A stretch of DNA of 64,000 bases from Hippasteria phrygiana. Taxonomy: Eukaryota; Echinodermata; Asteroidea; Valvatida; Goniasteridae. The notes below the pieces were generated by a model. That model was not told where the DNA came from, did no database searches, and saw nothing but the letters and a program-made list of their open reading frames with translations. A program made the translations under genes and the position numbers. Positions within the stretch are counted from its first letter, which is position 1. Every line of letters begins with the position of its first letter. Of this stretch, positions 1 through 13,700 are shown in pieces. Location: NCBI GenBank assembly GCA_037893225.1, contig JAZGUH010000273.1:1-64000 (forward strand). Direction: 5' to 3'.

Positions 1-1140
1 TCCGACAAGGAAAATAGCAGACGACATCATGAACATATCACATATTCTCTAAATAGTATGGTACTGTAATATTTGTATGTCCACTTACCGCACAATACTA
101 TGGGATTTCAGACTAGTCAGGTACGTACACACACTCAAGGTCAAGTTACTAGGCACCAGACTTGAAGTGACACATGCACGGTGCAGTAGAAAAACAGCAC
201 GACAAAAAGACAGAAATCATATCCTTTTTCCTGCAAATGTTTTCAGGCTTTTCCACTGCCATGTATTGAAAATCTATGAGAAGGTTTTAGAGGTATTTTC
301 GACTGTTTTTATGTGAATTCATTACTGTAAAAAAACGTTTTTTCGGTTTTTTTTTCAGTGGTCTGTGAGTGTGTTCTGGTGACTGGATTTACTGTTTAGT
401 ACACACAGATGAACACACAGACGGTATCGGAGGTTCCTGGCAATTGACAATGGGTGTTTTCTAGACTGCATAAACCACGATTTGTGTCAATGCCATGATG
501 ACTGAGCAATCGAACCCGTACATATGTACTTGTGTTTATCATGCCAAATTCTCTACTTTCATTCAGCATTTTATTCTGTAGGCCTTCGAGTTTTGTTTTA
601 CTAGTTCTCAAACGTACATGACTGCAGCTCTGTCTGTTGTTTGCCAAACTACAACACATAAACATACGAGTGGGAGGGATATTTGGTTGAAATTGCAATA
701 AAAATGATCTGCATGATGTAGGTCTACATGCATGTAGCCTGTTATAGTTGGCCAACATAAAACAAAAGCAACACAAAAACACACCACCAAACAAATTTAG
801 GTCTTCTGCATGGTTGAGCTTTTGCACCTAATAATATCGAACAAAAACAGTTGTACTTTTCTGTGTGGTTAAAAACAAACAAGTAGGGCCTACAGGGAGG
901 TGGTCCAGAAAAAACTGACACTTTTTGTTTTGTCATAATTTTATAAAATGTTGCAGTTTTCCCAAGATTTTTCTTGAAGATATTGGAAAACAAAATCACA
1001 ACAGTGGGATCCATTTGTGCATTTGGTTACATGTAACATCTTATTGCAGATCATGGTGAAATAAAACTGCAGAGAAGCAAATGGTTTTAATAATTCCTTT
1101 TTTTAATCGTATAATTTAGTTTGGCAATAAGACTACTTTA
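1..1140. other. Unassigned non-coding sequence
   Basis: No exon, transposon protein or clear terminal repeat was recognised here. Open frames on both strands are short and lack family motifs. The stretch lies upstream of the first transporter exon in the window and is probably intron of that gene, which is inference because the 5' exons are outside the window. Confidence 0.4.
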
Positions 1141-1950
1141 GTCTAAAAATAAGCCTCATCAGTGGTAGGTTCCAGTTTTTGAACAACCTCGGTTTTTGGA
1201 TTCAGCACACCAACATTTGCTAAGATTGCATTGCTATCAACTTTCTATTTAAAAATGCCATTTTTACCTAAAATGCAATTTTAAAGACAAATTTGGGAGT
1301 TTGGGCCAGTAATACAACTTTAATCTAAAAATACAGTTTGGTAACAACGATTTTTGGATTCAACACCCCCAAATTAGGTAAGATAGACATGTTACCAACT
1401 TCTACTCAAAAATGCCTCTTCTTGCCTTAGGCGTGTGGGCGAATTACAAACGGTATGAGAATTATTCGACAGTATGCAAATTAGGTCTTTAGACCGTCAA
1501 ACGGTTTGTAAACTATTGTTTGGGCCTCGCTTTCGAACCCCAAACGGTTTGCTTTTTTTGTACCAGCTTCAAGTGCCCAACAAAAGAGGCTGATTGCCGT
1601 TGAGGATTTAACCAATCAAAGGAGCGTCCTGCCTGCTGGACTTCAAAGGCTGTGCCGGCGCTAATCATCCAGGGTTAATTAACCCAGGTGGATTAGCAGT
1701 GGCACAGCCATTTAAGCGACCACTGTTATCACAATGGTGGCTAATCCAATAAGTACTCCATTGTGCAGCCTACTGACCTTCAGACCGTGAGCTCTCAAGT
1801 GTATACCGTTTGGGCCGGGGATTAATACCGTTTGGGCCCATACCGTTTGGGAACTCTCAAGTAATTTGCATACCGTTTCTAAATCGCACTGACGCCTTAA
1901 AACAAGCCCTTTTTTGAAATCTCGCCTAGACTAGGCTATGTCTGTTCATC
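1141..1950. repeat. Dispersed repeat, copy split by a MITE
   Basis: Two tandem stretches carry the phrases TTTGGATTCAGCACACC and CCCAAATTAGGTAAGATAG, ending in CAAAAATGCCTCTTCTTGCC. The same phrases form the arms of the foldback repeat at 56815-58555. The closest match, near 58490-58555, is uninterrupted, whereas this copy is split by the element at 1430-1896. That makes this a dispersed repeat family rather than unique intron sequence. Confidence 0.65.
1430..1896. mobile_element. TTA-flanked MITE (PIF/Harbinger-like)
   Basis: The element is flanked by TTA at 1427-1429 and 1897-1899. Its ends are imperfect inverted repeats of about 28 bp, starting GGCGT and converging on AAACGGTATG. The interior repeats the words CCAAACGGTTTG and ACCGTTTGGGCC and holds a central palindrome around TTAATTAACC. 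There is no coding sequence. A 3-bp TWA duplication is typical of PIF/Harbinger elements, so the superfamily is inferred from the duplication and the terminal repeats only. An uninterrupted relative of the target is present at about 58530. Confidence 0.75.
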
Positions 1951-2139
1951 GTTGATTCCACGCCTTCTTTTCGAGTCAAACCAAGAGCCCAGCCGGCTTT
2001 GCCTGTCGGGTATCACACTTTACACTCCTGAAACGCATTCATCTCTTGGCAAGCCCCACAACCTGAGCGAGCCGTTGCGGCCTTCCCCTCGTCCACCATC
2101 GGACAAGCCTCCGGGACAGGAGGCTCATCCGGAAACTCG

Positions 2140-3025
2140 GTTGTTAGCGCTTCAGCTTCATAATCAGCAGGCTTCATCCAAGGTGTCCAACCTGTCTCGA
2201 AAATTTAGCGACGTTATAGATATGAAATGTAGCTATAATTCGAAATCATTTCGTCATGATTTTAGCTTGAAAGTTCATGTTCGAGGGCGTTTACGAGCCC
2301 AATTGGGTTGATATAGGAGCATCTCATATGTTGCTATTGTCGAAAAATTAAGGTTACCTTACCGTATCCCCTTTCTGAGTCCCCCTCCTCCTATAAGGTT
2401 TCAAAACAATAAATCAGCTCGCCTCGAATATACTTTGGAAACTGACACATTGCGTAGATTTGCTAAGTTCCGGTTGTGTCGAAGAAAAGCTTCCTACAAT
2501 TTATACCATGCGGGCTTCGGGAAAAGGGCAGCTCTAGATCTTAGCAATTTGAATCAGTACGTGCCCAAATCAAAAAATCAAAATGGATGACAGGAAGATT
2601 GGCTCATAAAATTCCTCAGAGAATGCATATACTTGTTTTCTTTTGACTTAAAACCCGGCTACCATGATACATATAATTCCATTAGAATATCGACAATACT
2701 CATGGACAATACACAAAGATACTTTGAATTCACTGTACTCCCATTCGGCTTGTCTTCTGCCTCTTTCCTTTTTTACCAAGATATTGAAACCTTTAGTGGG
2801 TCAATGAGGTATTGTGGCATCCTTATCGCTTTTTATTTAGATGATGGTTTTTGTGTAGTACCGGGTACCAAATACACAAGACAAATTTGTTTTAAACTAT
2901 AACTTGGAGACCGTACGAGAAGTTTCTCGCCATGTCAAGTCCAATTTGACGTGGTCTGGTCTTGTTTACAACATAGAAAAGAGTAATTTGGACCCTATAA
3001 AACTTGTATTCAATGGTTGGGCATT
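2140..3025 (+). pseudogene. DIRS-like reverse transcriptase remnant
   Basis: Translating piecewise gives a GRLRAQLG segment, then YRIPFLSPPPP, then a block with FSFDLKPGYHD, YFEFTVLPFGLSSA and FYLDDG, and then REVSRHV and IEKSNLDP. These follow in the order expected for the reverse transcriptase of DIRS-type (tyrosine recombinase) retrotransposons, including the YLDDG active-site box in place of the YMDD/FADD box of other classes. The frame is broken by several stops and shifts (for example near 2311 and 2588), so it cannot be functional. No tyrosine recombinase, gag or split direct repeats were found. The ends are not defined. It lies upstream of the first transporter exon. Confidence 0.7.
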
Positions 3026-3500
3026 GTTTGGGATTTTGTTGCTGATACCCCTGCAACGTCTGTACTAGTAAGCAGGACGTCGTGGGTTCGAATCCCGCCC
3101 GAGTAAGCCTGTGAATTTTTTTCACACAGGCTCTCGGAAAGCACTGAGTATACAGTGCTTCATATATTACGTCGGGACAGGGCAAAAGAGAAAACATCTC
3201 TGTTCTTATTTACATCATCCCCCGACTCAAACATTTCATCTTCTGATTGCTGATACCTTGCAATGCAAATCACAGAAAGGTGGGTGAGAAAAATTCTCCA
3301 CACAATTATTGAAGAGATTTCTGTTTCTAAGATTGTTACGGCTTGTAAATTGCACTCACTTGTAGGACAGATTTTTCCCTCACCAGTTGTTGGAAATCTG
3401 ACTAGAATATCTGCTCGCAATGCTCAGACTAAGATTGCCCAGTGTCAGCGGTGCTGCCAGATTTTCATTATTTGTCTACCTTACCTTTATACATTATAGA
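3026..3500. repeat. Sequence with a tRNA-like B box
   Basis: GGTTCGAATCCCGCC at about 3082-3100 matches the RNA polymerase III B-box/T-arm consensus. No convincing A box sits at tRNA distance and no cloverleaf can be formed, so this looks like a fragment of a tRNA-derived SINE. The words around 3530-3610 recur at 11935-12005, so the adjoining sequence is also repetitive. Confidence 0.35.
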
Positions 3501-3687
3501 AAGTGTGAGGGGGGAGGGGAGATGGTGACATACTTTCTCAACGTTTGTGGCGCCATTTAACCTCTTTGATTTTTTCTTAACCGTACACACAAAATAAGAC
3601 CTTCAGATGGTTTTGCTTTTCTGGTTTGCTGCGGTACTTTAGGCGTAGGCCCTTACAAGCAACAACAACCAAAACTTGGCAACTGAC

Positions 3688-3711
3688 GGGGGGGGGGGGG
3701 GGGGGGGGGGG
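3688..3711. repeat. Poly-G run (24 nt)
   Basis: An uninterrupted G homopolymer. Six further runs of 17 to 27 G or C occur in the window, so it is either a real microsatellite class of this genome or a recurring sequencing artefact. Confidence 0.9.
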
Positions 3712-4691
3712 TGTTAGTATAGGTTTTCCCGGCCGAATTCGTCAAAGCAGCAGTCAAATTCATTAACGTGCATTCGTGTCCGAGCGATTTTTCTCAGCTC
3801 GTTGCTTACATCATGCTTCATTTTCAAACTTTATGCCTTCAATTCGAGCCTTCAAATTGGAGAAGGAAAGTACAATGTATATGAGGAAAACTTTAAGATA
3901 ACAGGAATGCACGACAAATTAAGGTGCGTGTAGAACAGAAAGGGAGAATTATATATACATATGATAGAGGTATGTTCCACGTATACTGGCTTGTATATTT
4001 TTCTATATCACAAACGACAAATTACAGATCAGAAATGCATTTAGTCCAATAATGATTGGAGGCGATACTCGCCCTGGACCTTCATCACGGATGCTGATAC
4101 AAAAATTCCTGAAATGCAGTTTACTGATTTTTTATTTGTACAACAAACACACACACGCCCAATGCTTTACGTTCCATACCTAGTGTGGACATTCCTTTGT
4201 TTTCATGTAGTTAAGGAAAATGGAGACAAAAGCTTATTTTACTCGCACTCTGAACGCTCTTTTAACCCGAATTTTGTATTGTGATCCCTTAGGTATTACC
4301 TTCAGTTTGCGACGGATAACCCTAAACCAAAAATGCCTCTAAAGCTGTTTTTCTGAGAGGGGGAAACCTTGTGTGGACCACATAAGGTTCAGTCTTCCTG
4401 TTTCAATCCTTGACCTCCCACTGTTCCCTTATTGTTCATACTTTAACGTTTTTGGCAAGGACCCTCATTGTTTTGTACACAAGTTTTAACCGTGGACCTT
4501 TCCCATACACAAAGTTTACACAAACCAAGTAGCGGCCCTGCGTCCGCAATTTCTCAAAAAAAGTTTGATCCGTTGGTGTTGTAGTCTTATTGACTTGTCA
4601 CCCGGTACCCATGTGGAAGTCTTTTCAAAGTATCAATTCCTTGTAACTACAGCATTTTCTAATCTTCATTTTCATTGCTTACCGTATTTAG

Positions 4692-4781
4692 TCGGACCTC
4701 CGCTTGGCGGTATCTGCTACGACTTCCTTGGCAAAGAATCACCATTTCTGATTATGATCGGACTTTTCGTCGCACTTGGAG
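4692..4781 (+). CDS. Transporter exon a (helix 5 to helix 6)
   Basis: The acceptor is CCGTATTTAG and the donor is G|GTTAGT. It enters and leaves in phase 1. It encodes the GPPLGG motif that corresponds to the antiporter motif of helix 5, then [12 protein letters not shown] and most of helix 6. No preceding exon was found between 1 and 4691. Confidence 0.88.
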
Positions 4782-7700
4782 GTTAGTGCACTACCTTATA
4801 TACCAATGTTAACGGAAGGGGAAAGGTTGACTCTCACCGAAAGAAAACTGGCAGGAGCGGGATTCGAACTTTCGACCTCCGCAACACCGTACCGGCGCTC
4901 TACCAACTGAGCTATCTTGCCGTGTGTTGGCGGTCTCCTAAATTGTCACTTTTCTTTGTTCAGGGAGCGCTAGTCAGAAGTCATAAACCCAGAATGACTT
5001 GGATACAACGTGGGAAGCGAGTTTACGACTTTTTAACAAAATATTCGTCAAACAAACAACAAGAGAAACTGACTAAGTAAATTTGAATAAACATTTAAAG
5101 TAAACTGGCGGGAGCGGAATTTGAACCTGCGACCTCCGGAACACCGTACCATCTGAGCTATCTTCCCCTATGTCGCTTCCCATATTGTATCGTAAAGTTG
5201 GGCATGACCCCTGGCCATATACGGCATTCTGGGTTTATAACTTCTGACTAGCGCCCCCAAATAGAGAAAACTGACAATTTGGGAGACCGTTAACATAGGG
5301 CAATATCGCTCAGTTTTTAGAGCGCCAGTACGGTCTTGAGTTTGAATCCCGCCCCTGCAATTTTTTTTTTCACTCTGAAAATGTATTAAAATTTACCTTC
5401 TCAGTTTCCCTTGTGGTTTGTTTGACGAAGATATTTTTGGTTGTAAGTCGTATAGAATGCAGCCGCTGTTTCAACAATTACGGAAAGCACGACACCTACA
5501 GTGACGTATCCGGGTTTTCGATAGAGGATGTGGGATCGCAAAAAAGTTCTCAATATTTTCGCAAGAAAACAAAAACACGATTTCTCTTTTTTAAGTGGAG
5601 GGGGGCTTTTACTGGTTGTGATGTGGTGGCACTTTCCATTATGTACAAAGGGCACCTCACTCCACTTTAAACGCCACTGATACTTGCCAATCAGCACACG
5701 AAGCTTCTTGTCAGTAGATGGCAGTTCGTGAACTGCATATAAGAATGACGTCCTACGCAGTGGCGTAAGTTGGATTCAGTCTGGAGGAACTACTCAAGGA
5801 TCTTCATTTTTTCATTACTAAGGGACACTTCATAATATGTATAAAGTTGGTGTAACTTTTTGTGCACAACTACAGTCCGAAATTGCGGCGGGGGGGGGGG
5901 GGGGGGGGGGGGGGGAGAGAGTTCAACGACTGTTTTACACTGCCCAATATGCAGCTATCATCGTTAATACACTACGGCGCATCGATTTAAGTAAATTGTG
6001 AATGTCATTCCCTAATTTTCTGTGCCGGCATAGTGAGCGTTTGTATGCCATCCAGATTATAATAAGAGCGTTAGGAGGCCGCTATTCAAGGTTGTAAAAA
6101 CGGAATTGCAAGTGAAATGAAGAAAAAAGTTAGCCTTGTTTAGCTAAGGAGTGGAGGGATATTTTTCAAAATGGTAGTTTTCTGGTATTTGTTTCTATTT
6201 TTATGGGTGGTCTAGCTTAGGATGGAAACATCACCAAACGTTATACCGCTAACAAAACGAAGCTCCATATTGATGTGCAGTTCAGTGACTTTGGAGTGTT
6301 TTACCAGTCGTCTTGTGTTTATCATTTCATTGGCAGTGTTCGAGGCGCTGGCCCTCAATCCTCGTGGTACCAAGCAGCGTCAAGTTGTCGTCAAAGGAAC
6401 TCCGCTGTACAAGCTCATCCTGGATCCGTACATACTGGGCGCTGCCGGTAAGTTTGCCCCACTTGTACCAGCTGAATTCGTAAGTGTGACGTCAGTTTTG
6501 GTCCGGAAATAAACGAAGTGTGCATGCGTGTAGGTTCAAACGGTGTCCATATAGCAGTGAACGTATTCCAAATCCGCAAGTTAGCGTTACATTCCATTTC
6601 TGATATGATTCTACAGGGCATAGAATCACTTGGCCGCCGCAAGGACTCAGTTCACCTCAGCAAGGAGAAAGTGGACTATTCAACCACATGGTCTCAACAT
6701 CCAGGAAGGGAATGATTAACTCTTAATCCCCCCCCCACTGTCATTTGTTTACAGATAATCCTCCTGGCAAACCCTCAGTGGCGTATCCAGCGGGAGGGGG
6801 GGGGGGGGGAGAGGGGGCAACTCCCCCCCCCCCGGCGGTAATTGAGGCGTCATAAAAACGAAAGGAAATAGTGTTTTTGCGACGGTTTTAAGACGGTTCA
6901 GACGTTGTTTGCCCTCCCTGGCACTAAAAGCTGGATACGCTACTGCAAACCCTCTTGGGGTTTCTTGCCACTTGGATGTCTTTCCCTTTGACGTTAAGCC
7001 TTGCCACATCTCTGTTCTATTGCCCAATTACCACCTCCTATTTACCCACCACCCCCTTTTTCCACACTCCTTTGGTTTCCTTCCCCAGCTTCATCCCTCT
7101 TATCTCTATCCCTCCCCTTTTTCATCATTACCCTAACCACACTCCTTTGTTCCTTGCTGTCCCTTCCTCTCTGTACTACATTTGATGTTCACCCACTGCC
7201 ACTCTCCTTTGGTCCATAATCTCTCTTTTGTGTTTCTCCACCCACCCATTCTTGCATTTTTGTTCCCTACATGTTTGTTTTTTGTACTCTGTCATTTGCC
7301 TTTGAGAAAGAACTTGCTTAAGTTCGAAACGTTAGGCCAGCTAATTGTTTCTATTTTTACTATACCTCATACATATTCAGTTGCCATTGCAATTTCAGGA
7401 GCACGGGGAAAGGCCATATAACCACTGTGAAATAAAATGCATCCAGGATGTTTTCATGAACAACATCTTCGGAACCAGATGAATATTGCTCAACCTCAGA
7501 AAAATTCAGCTCTTTTGCAATGCAGTAACTCCTAAGAGTTTCTACTGCATTGTGGACAACTTTTTTGAGGAGGCATCTTTATTGTCCACCATATGCTCTA
7601 GTTCGGCATCATTGAGCTCGGGAAAACGCTGATTACATGGATTAACATTTACGTGTGCCGCGGTGTTCGCGCGTGCGTACTACACCCGTGCGACAGTTCC

Positions 7701-10700
7701 ACGATTGCTTCATAAAGCGCATGCGTAGTAGACTGTCGCACGGGTAACCCATGCCTTAGCTACTACGCATGCGTATTTAGCCTGTGCGTGAATACTCGCG
7801 TGTCAGCAAAAATAGCGGCTGGCACGTGATGGTGAATGGACCATTGAGAATTCGGCTCTCGATCATGAAAATTATGTATGAGGTATGAGTTCACATCTAA
7901 AAATCTCATAAAATATTGATGTGATATCTTCAGTTATTCAGTTTCGACAAATACCTGCCCTTCTTGTCACTTTTCGTTAGTTAACGATTGGAGTGGGGAA
8001 AAAGCTGGAGAGGCAATCATGTTTGTTTGTATCTCGTATGATCGCTCAATACGGCTCACGGGTAGTGACATTGTTTGCATTCGCGTTGGTGAAAAGAGTC
8101 GATGTATCTTAGGGAGAGATTTTTTTTTTGGGGGGGGGGGGGGGGGTTGGGGGCATCTGTCTCACTGGGAAATCTTTTGAAATTATTCCAAGCAGCACAA
8201 TCAGGTGCCACATAGTATGAGATTTGGTGCTTTCTGTAGGCCCCAAGATGAAACAGACGTATACTCCTGTTCTTGGCCAAACACTACAAGAGTTAACTAA
8301 TAGGCCTGCGTCAAACGTCGTGCTTCTGCCGCGTCGAACTCAAATATCGGGACATTTTTTAATTAAATGCGACAGAAGCACGACGTTTGACGCAAATCGT
8401 CTATTTAAGATCGACTCTGCCGTGTAGCACAACAGCCTCTGTCGTGCTACACGGCAGTTGCACGGCGTGGCGTCAAACGTCGTGCCAGCGTCGTGGCGAA
8501 TTAAAATACATTCCTACTTCGGCTTGACGTAGTTGGAATGCGCATGCGTACTTAAAAACTTTAGGAAGGAAATTGCAAACAAACGAAAAAGTTTCCTGAG
8601 TCAAAACTGCATGGGTATATGTTTTCACCAACCAGGGTGTGAAGGGAATGCAGAATCTCCCAGAATAAGTGGAAAACATCCAGCCCCCGTCAAAATGTTT
8701 AGCGTACGAAGGGACTATTTGCCCTTCTTGTAGTTTCTCCCATAGATCGATGAGGGACTGCAAAATAATAGAATCGTGTAAATTCCCTAGAAAACCGCAG
8801 CTTGCCCAAATAAATCTGTACCTGGCGTCCAGCAATCCCATCGGGACGATCGAATACAAGTTTTTGAAGTTATGGTATTCCTTGCACATTGGCACTTAAA
8901 TGGAATATGACAACCGTCAATTGCTGCCCACAGCAAGGAAATTGCCAATGTTTCTTCACGTCCAACATCTTTTCTTGGACTATGGTTGAAACTGTCGAAG
9001 AGCCCACTCCAACCATTTCCGCTTTCGTGTAATTGTAATCTCCCTTGCCCTACGATACAGGCAAATTGCTAAACACATGCATGTCTAGGGTAACGAGGTC
9101 TTCGGTCATCGTCTGACGTTGTAAGTCATGTTCTATGTTGTTGAGAATGAAATTGAAAGTTGCCTTCGACACCCCAAATGTTTGCTTAAACCCTTTGTTT
9201 GTCTATGCGTCCATAATTGTTTGAAACCAACCTTTATTTCTAATTAAACGTCTGCAGGAACGGGCGCTCTGTATGACGGTTGCCTTTTCTCGACTTGATA
9301 GAAGAAGCGAAAGTATCATGTTAAATGCGACAGATATTCTCAACAAATTATGTATCACGAAAGTCTGCTGCTTGAAAAGTCCTCTTTCCTGGCTGCTCTT
9401 ATGCTATTTAAAATAGCAAAATTACGCACCATTTTGTCTTTTACAATTAAATACGACAAGCATTTGATGTATTAAATTCGACGTTTGACACCGGTACAGA
9501 ATTCGTCGCGCTTTTGCCGCACCGAAATGAATTACAATCGACACGGCAGAAGCACGACGTTTGACGCAGGCCTAAGATCTGGCACTTAGGCACATGGAAG
9601 GATACATATGAGAACATAGCGTCTCCAGCTTTTATGCCAGGGAGGGCAAACAACGTCTGAACCGTCTTTTTTGCTTTTATGACGCCTCAAATGCTGCCAG
9701 GGGGTAAGTTGTCCCCCTTTCAACTGGATACGTCACTGTCAAGGAGTTAGTTACCTCTTGCGCACGGTGTCCAAAAGTTTGAGATTGTACCTTGACTTGC
9801 TAAAGCAGGGAGACCGAGGTTGGGCCGAGGGTCGGTCGAGGGAAGACAAGGGTGTGCCGGTGAATTTGAGGTATGCTCGGACCCACTCTGGCCGCCCTTC
9901 TAGCTACGCACCTACTTATGACATATGCTACCTCGGCTATCGCGATGTAAAGCAAGTTGATTTTGCACAGTTATGCATGTACATTACAGGTGCTCTTATG
10001 GTGGCGAGTGGCGTCGTGGCGCTTCTGGAGCCTACTTTACCCATCTGGATGAGGCACAATATCCATCCGGCTCCTGACGCTTGGCAACTTGGTAAGCCTT
10101 GTATGAAATTCTTAAACTAAACTGAAAGGGTCACAGAAAAATGCCAGAAATAATTCTAAAAAAATATGATGAATTTATAAGAAATAATGATGTTGATGTA
10201 TTTTATGTATGTTAGGGATTCATTCACTTAGGACAAAATTAATGAAAGTCTTGCTGAATAATAAAACGCTTGATAGGATTAGCGTTTACAAGTACCTCGG
10301 GGTAATGCACATTTTATCTTGGGCTAAGTATAATAGGGTATCTTCAGCGTTCTGCTAAACTTCGTGTTCCGAACTTAACGTTCAGCTTGGTTAGGAAGCA
10401 CCATGATGTTGCCTTTATTTATACATCTATACTATTAATTCAGAAAATGTACAGGGCGGCGCCATTTTGTGCACGTTGTCCCGCCTGTCCGTCGCGGTTT
10501 GCCGTGGACGGCGGAGCGTACGGGTTGAAGCCCGTCTATAGACTTGATTTCAAGTCTGAGATCGATGTTATTATTTTGGTCTGCATCAGCCACGCTAAAC
10601 GTCATTACTCCTAGGCCTATTGGCTATACACACTAACTCGCGCTATTTCCGGCACTACTGGGTGCACCCACATACATAAATGGGTGCACCACACTAAATA

Positions 10701-13700
10701 AACTCCCATTGACCTTAATGTGAAATCCATTAACTTCACAGTGAAAGAAATCTTTATCCAGGAGTCTCTCAGTTTTTGTGACACTACTGAAAATTATAGT
10801 TTGAATCTTAATCTGTCAATTTTTTCAATTTTTGGCAGGTCAGCCGTTGAGAATTTCTGCTAATTGTCCCCAGAGAGTGTTTTTCCCAAACCGGCTAGCT
10901 GCCATTTTTCATGAAGCATCCCTCCACTTGACAAGCCAAATAGGACCAATTTTAAAGCCAAAGTTTATCAAGTCTTTACAAAAGTTGAAGCACAGAACCC
11001 CCAGGTTATGATAGCTGATCATAATTACGTACAATCTATCAATTGCATAACCCCCCAAAATGTATTATTCAAAAAAGTTGTGGGTTTACAATTTATGCTA
11101 ATCAGTTTGGCGCAGCCATTTTGGCCTATTTAGTGTGGTGCACCCAACTGTATTGCCTATCGGGCCGACAAAAACCACGATCACAGAGTTAGAATCAAGT
11201 CTGTACTGCAGTCGTCGATTGCCCGCGACGCGCACGACTCCCGTGATTCCCGTCGGCGTTCGGCTGCGTAATCCGGTGCGTTTCTGGGTCATTTGTACCC
11301 AGACGTACATTTCTAAAAAGTGTAATGTAAAAACGGGAGTTTTTTATGTTACTGTGTTTGGTGCATGCGTTCAGATTAGCGGTTTGACATTTTGGTGGAA
11401 ATGTTTTGGAAGGACGTGTTGAATTTGCGGTAACCTCTCATCATTCAGTTATTTATTTTTAGATCAAAGATAAAAATCAAGGCGGTTTAAAAAATGGATT
11501 CGTTATTTTACAAACGTGAAAATAGTGTGAATGTTGTCCTTTGTAAAAAAAAAGAGACGAGAGTTACCTCAGTAATTATTTCATGTTGTTATTTGATATT
11601 CAGTTTCCGTTAATGGTAATAAAGCAGTAACACGATGTCTGAATGTTGCACTGAAAGTGTATTTTTTATATGAAGACGGCGATGAGGAATCAGTCTAAAT
11701 GTATGCATGTTGTACTGAACGTCGGTCTTTTTTCCGCCGAAGGCTGGGGGCCGGGGAAGCACTCTTCATTGCTTGCCAACTTGAAGCAACACGTGCACGT
11801 TCTAGCTCGGTTTCAGGATTGTTTGCAGAGGGGGAGGGGGGGGGGAATCTGAATTTGTTTTTCCCAAAAAGTTGACTCCAAAAATATTTTGCCTGCGAAC
11901 ACAATTTTACACAAGGGCTGGGGAACAGGGGACAGACTTTCTCAACGTTGGTTGAGTCAACCTCTTTGTTTTTCTCTTACCCGTACACGCAAAATACGAC
12001 AATAACCCCTTGCGTACGGATGACGCCATTTGCGGCCGTTTGTGCAGTTTCAATCTATTGTTGGATTATTGTTTATATTACGCTTGACTGCACAAACACA
12101 TTGTAGCGGTCGCTTGGCTGTCAGAACCACCGCGACACCCCGACGTCTCCTGTAAAACCGTACTCAAGGGGTTTTAACAGGGTTTTGCTTTTCTTTTCTA
12201 TTACGATTTTATATTACGATTCCACCCATCCCGCTAGTGTTTTATAATGCTTCTTAGTCCGGCTGTACGGATGGTACACACAATCGTCTGGCCAGAATGA
12301 TATTAAAGGCTGACATGAGAACATCTTGCTACACGAGGCCCTTTCCGGGACATCGTTGCCCACTTGTTGGCATTGTCAACGTGTGAAGAGCGACAATAAT
12401 CTTAACCCAAAGTACATAAGTTTTTTGTTCAACGGCCACGCCATTCATTTGGTACCCGGTACCTGTTCCTAATCAAATACATTTACTTCCATGCTTATCC
12501 ATTGTGCCAAAGCCTAAGGCTGCCACGCACGTTTGAGTACATTAGGGCCCTGGGTTGGAACAAATTAAAAACGGCCCTGAGGCAGGCAATTTCAGTTTCT
12601 CAATTTAAAACAATGTTTTAAATTTTGAAATTAATTGCATCTGTTGTAATGACAGTGCATGGTTTTGTTTTACATTGTCTTTATAGTTTTTGCCGTAACA
12701 TAAGTATTATTGCTATGTTCTTGTTTTTCATTTTCAAACATTTTGCCTCAAAAAAGAAAAGTGTATTTTATACAACATGCTTCATTTTACTATAGGTCTA
12801 TTTAATGTACACATCCCGCACTAATAGCAGTTGTTGATAACGGATGAGGCATACCCAAAATGACTAATAATGAAAGAAAACGTGTCGTTGCCCGCAGTGC
12901 TATGATGTCATCAACAGTAAAAACATTGCTTGCCACGCCCCTGATGTCCGAAAACTCGCGTACGTGTTTGCTGGGCATGACAAGCAATGTTTTACTGTCG
13001 ATGACGTCAAACAGTTGTTTTTTTGTTGGCAGGGCACGACCAGTGACCTTCTCTTCTGTATAGTCTCAAAACATTACTAAACAAGAACATTCATCAAAAT
13101 CTTTATTTCTCACAAATTCAAGATTGTTTATGTAAACCTTTAACCGATTTTAGGCCAAAATTTGACCTGTTCACGTTGCCCTCAAAGCAGTAAGTTTTTA
13201 ATGAAGATAAACAAGTGATAACAAATGTTTTTAACATGTACAGTGTTTTTTATCATTATTGATCAATAAGCCAGTTCGGTATCTCGAAGGTCAGAGGTTA
13301 TTCGGGATAAAATTGTTGACGTAATGTCACGCAATGTTACGCGAACACCCATTATGATTGAATTTAACACGTGCGCGTTGTGCGACCACCTTGCGCGTTC
13401 ATACGCGCGCGTTATGTCACCGGTCCTTCGGGATAACTATGTCATTGTGCATATGCGCAGTTAAAATACCGAACTGGCTTATTGATCACAATGCCGCAGG
13501 CACATGGTGGATTTCGACTGCGGAAAGGGAGTCACCCTTGTTTTTAAAGTTCATACGTAAATTAAATCTTTGCTCATACACTGTAAAATAAATATTGTTT
13601 TTACGGATACTTCCTGCCAGATCGGACGCCAGTACAAACTTGCAAAAAACGGCAGCCGTGGAATAAGCCAGTTCGGTATCTGGATGAAGTAGTCCAGGTC

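Noticed and set aside
4850..5370. Functional tRNA genes
   Set aside because: A and B boxes are good, but anticodon arms do not fold and leaders are shared between copies, so SINE or pseudogene fits better.
9758..9989. In-frame extension of transporter exon c upstream to 9758
   Set aside because: The sequence before the ACATTACAG acceptor has no family similarity, and the phase with exon b fits only the internal acceptor.
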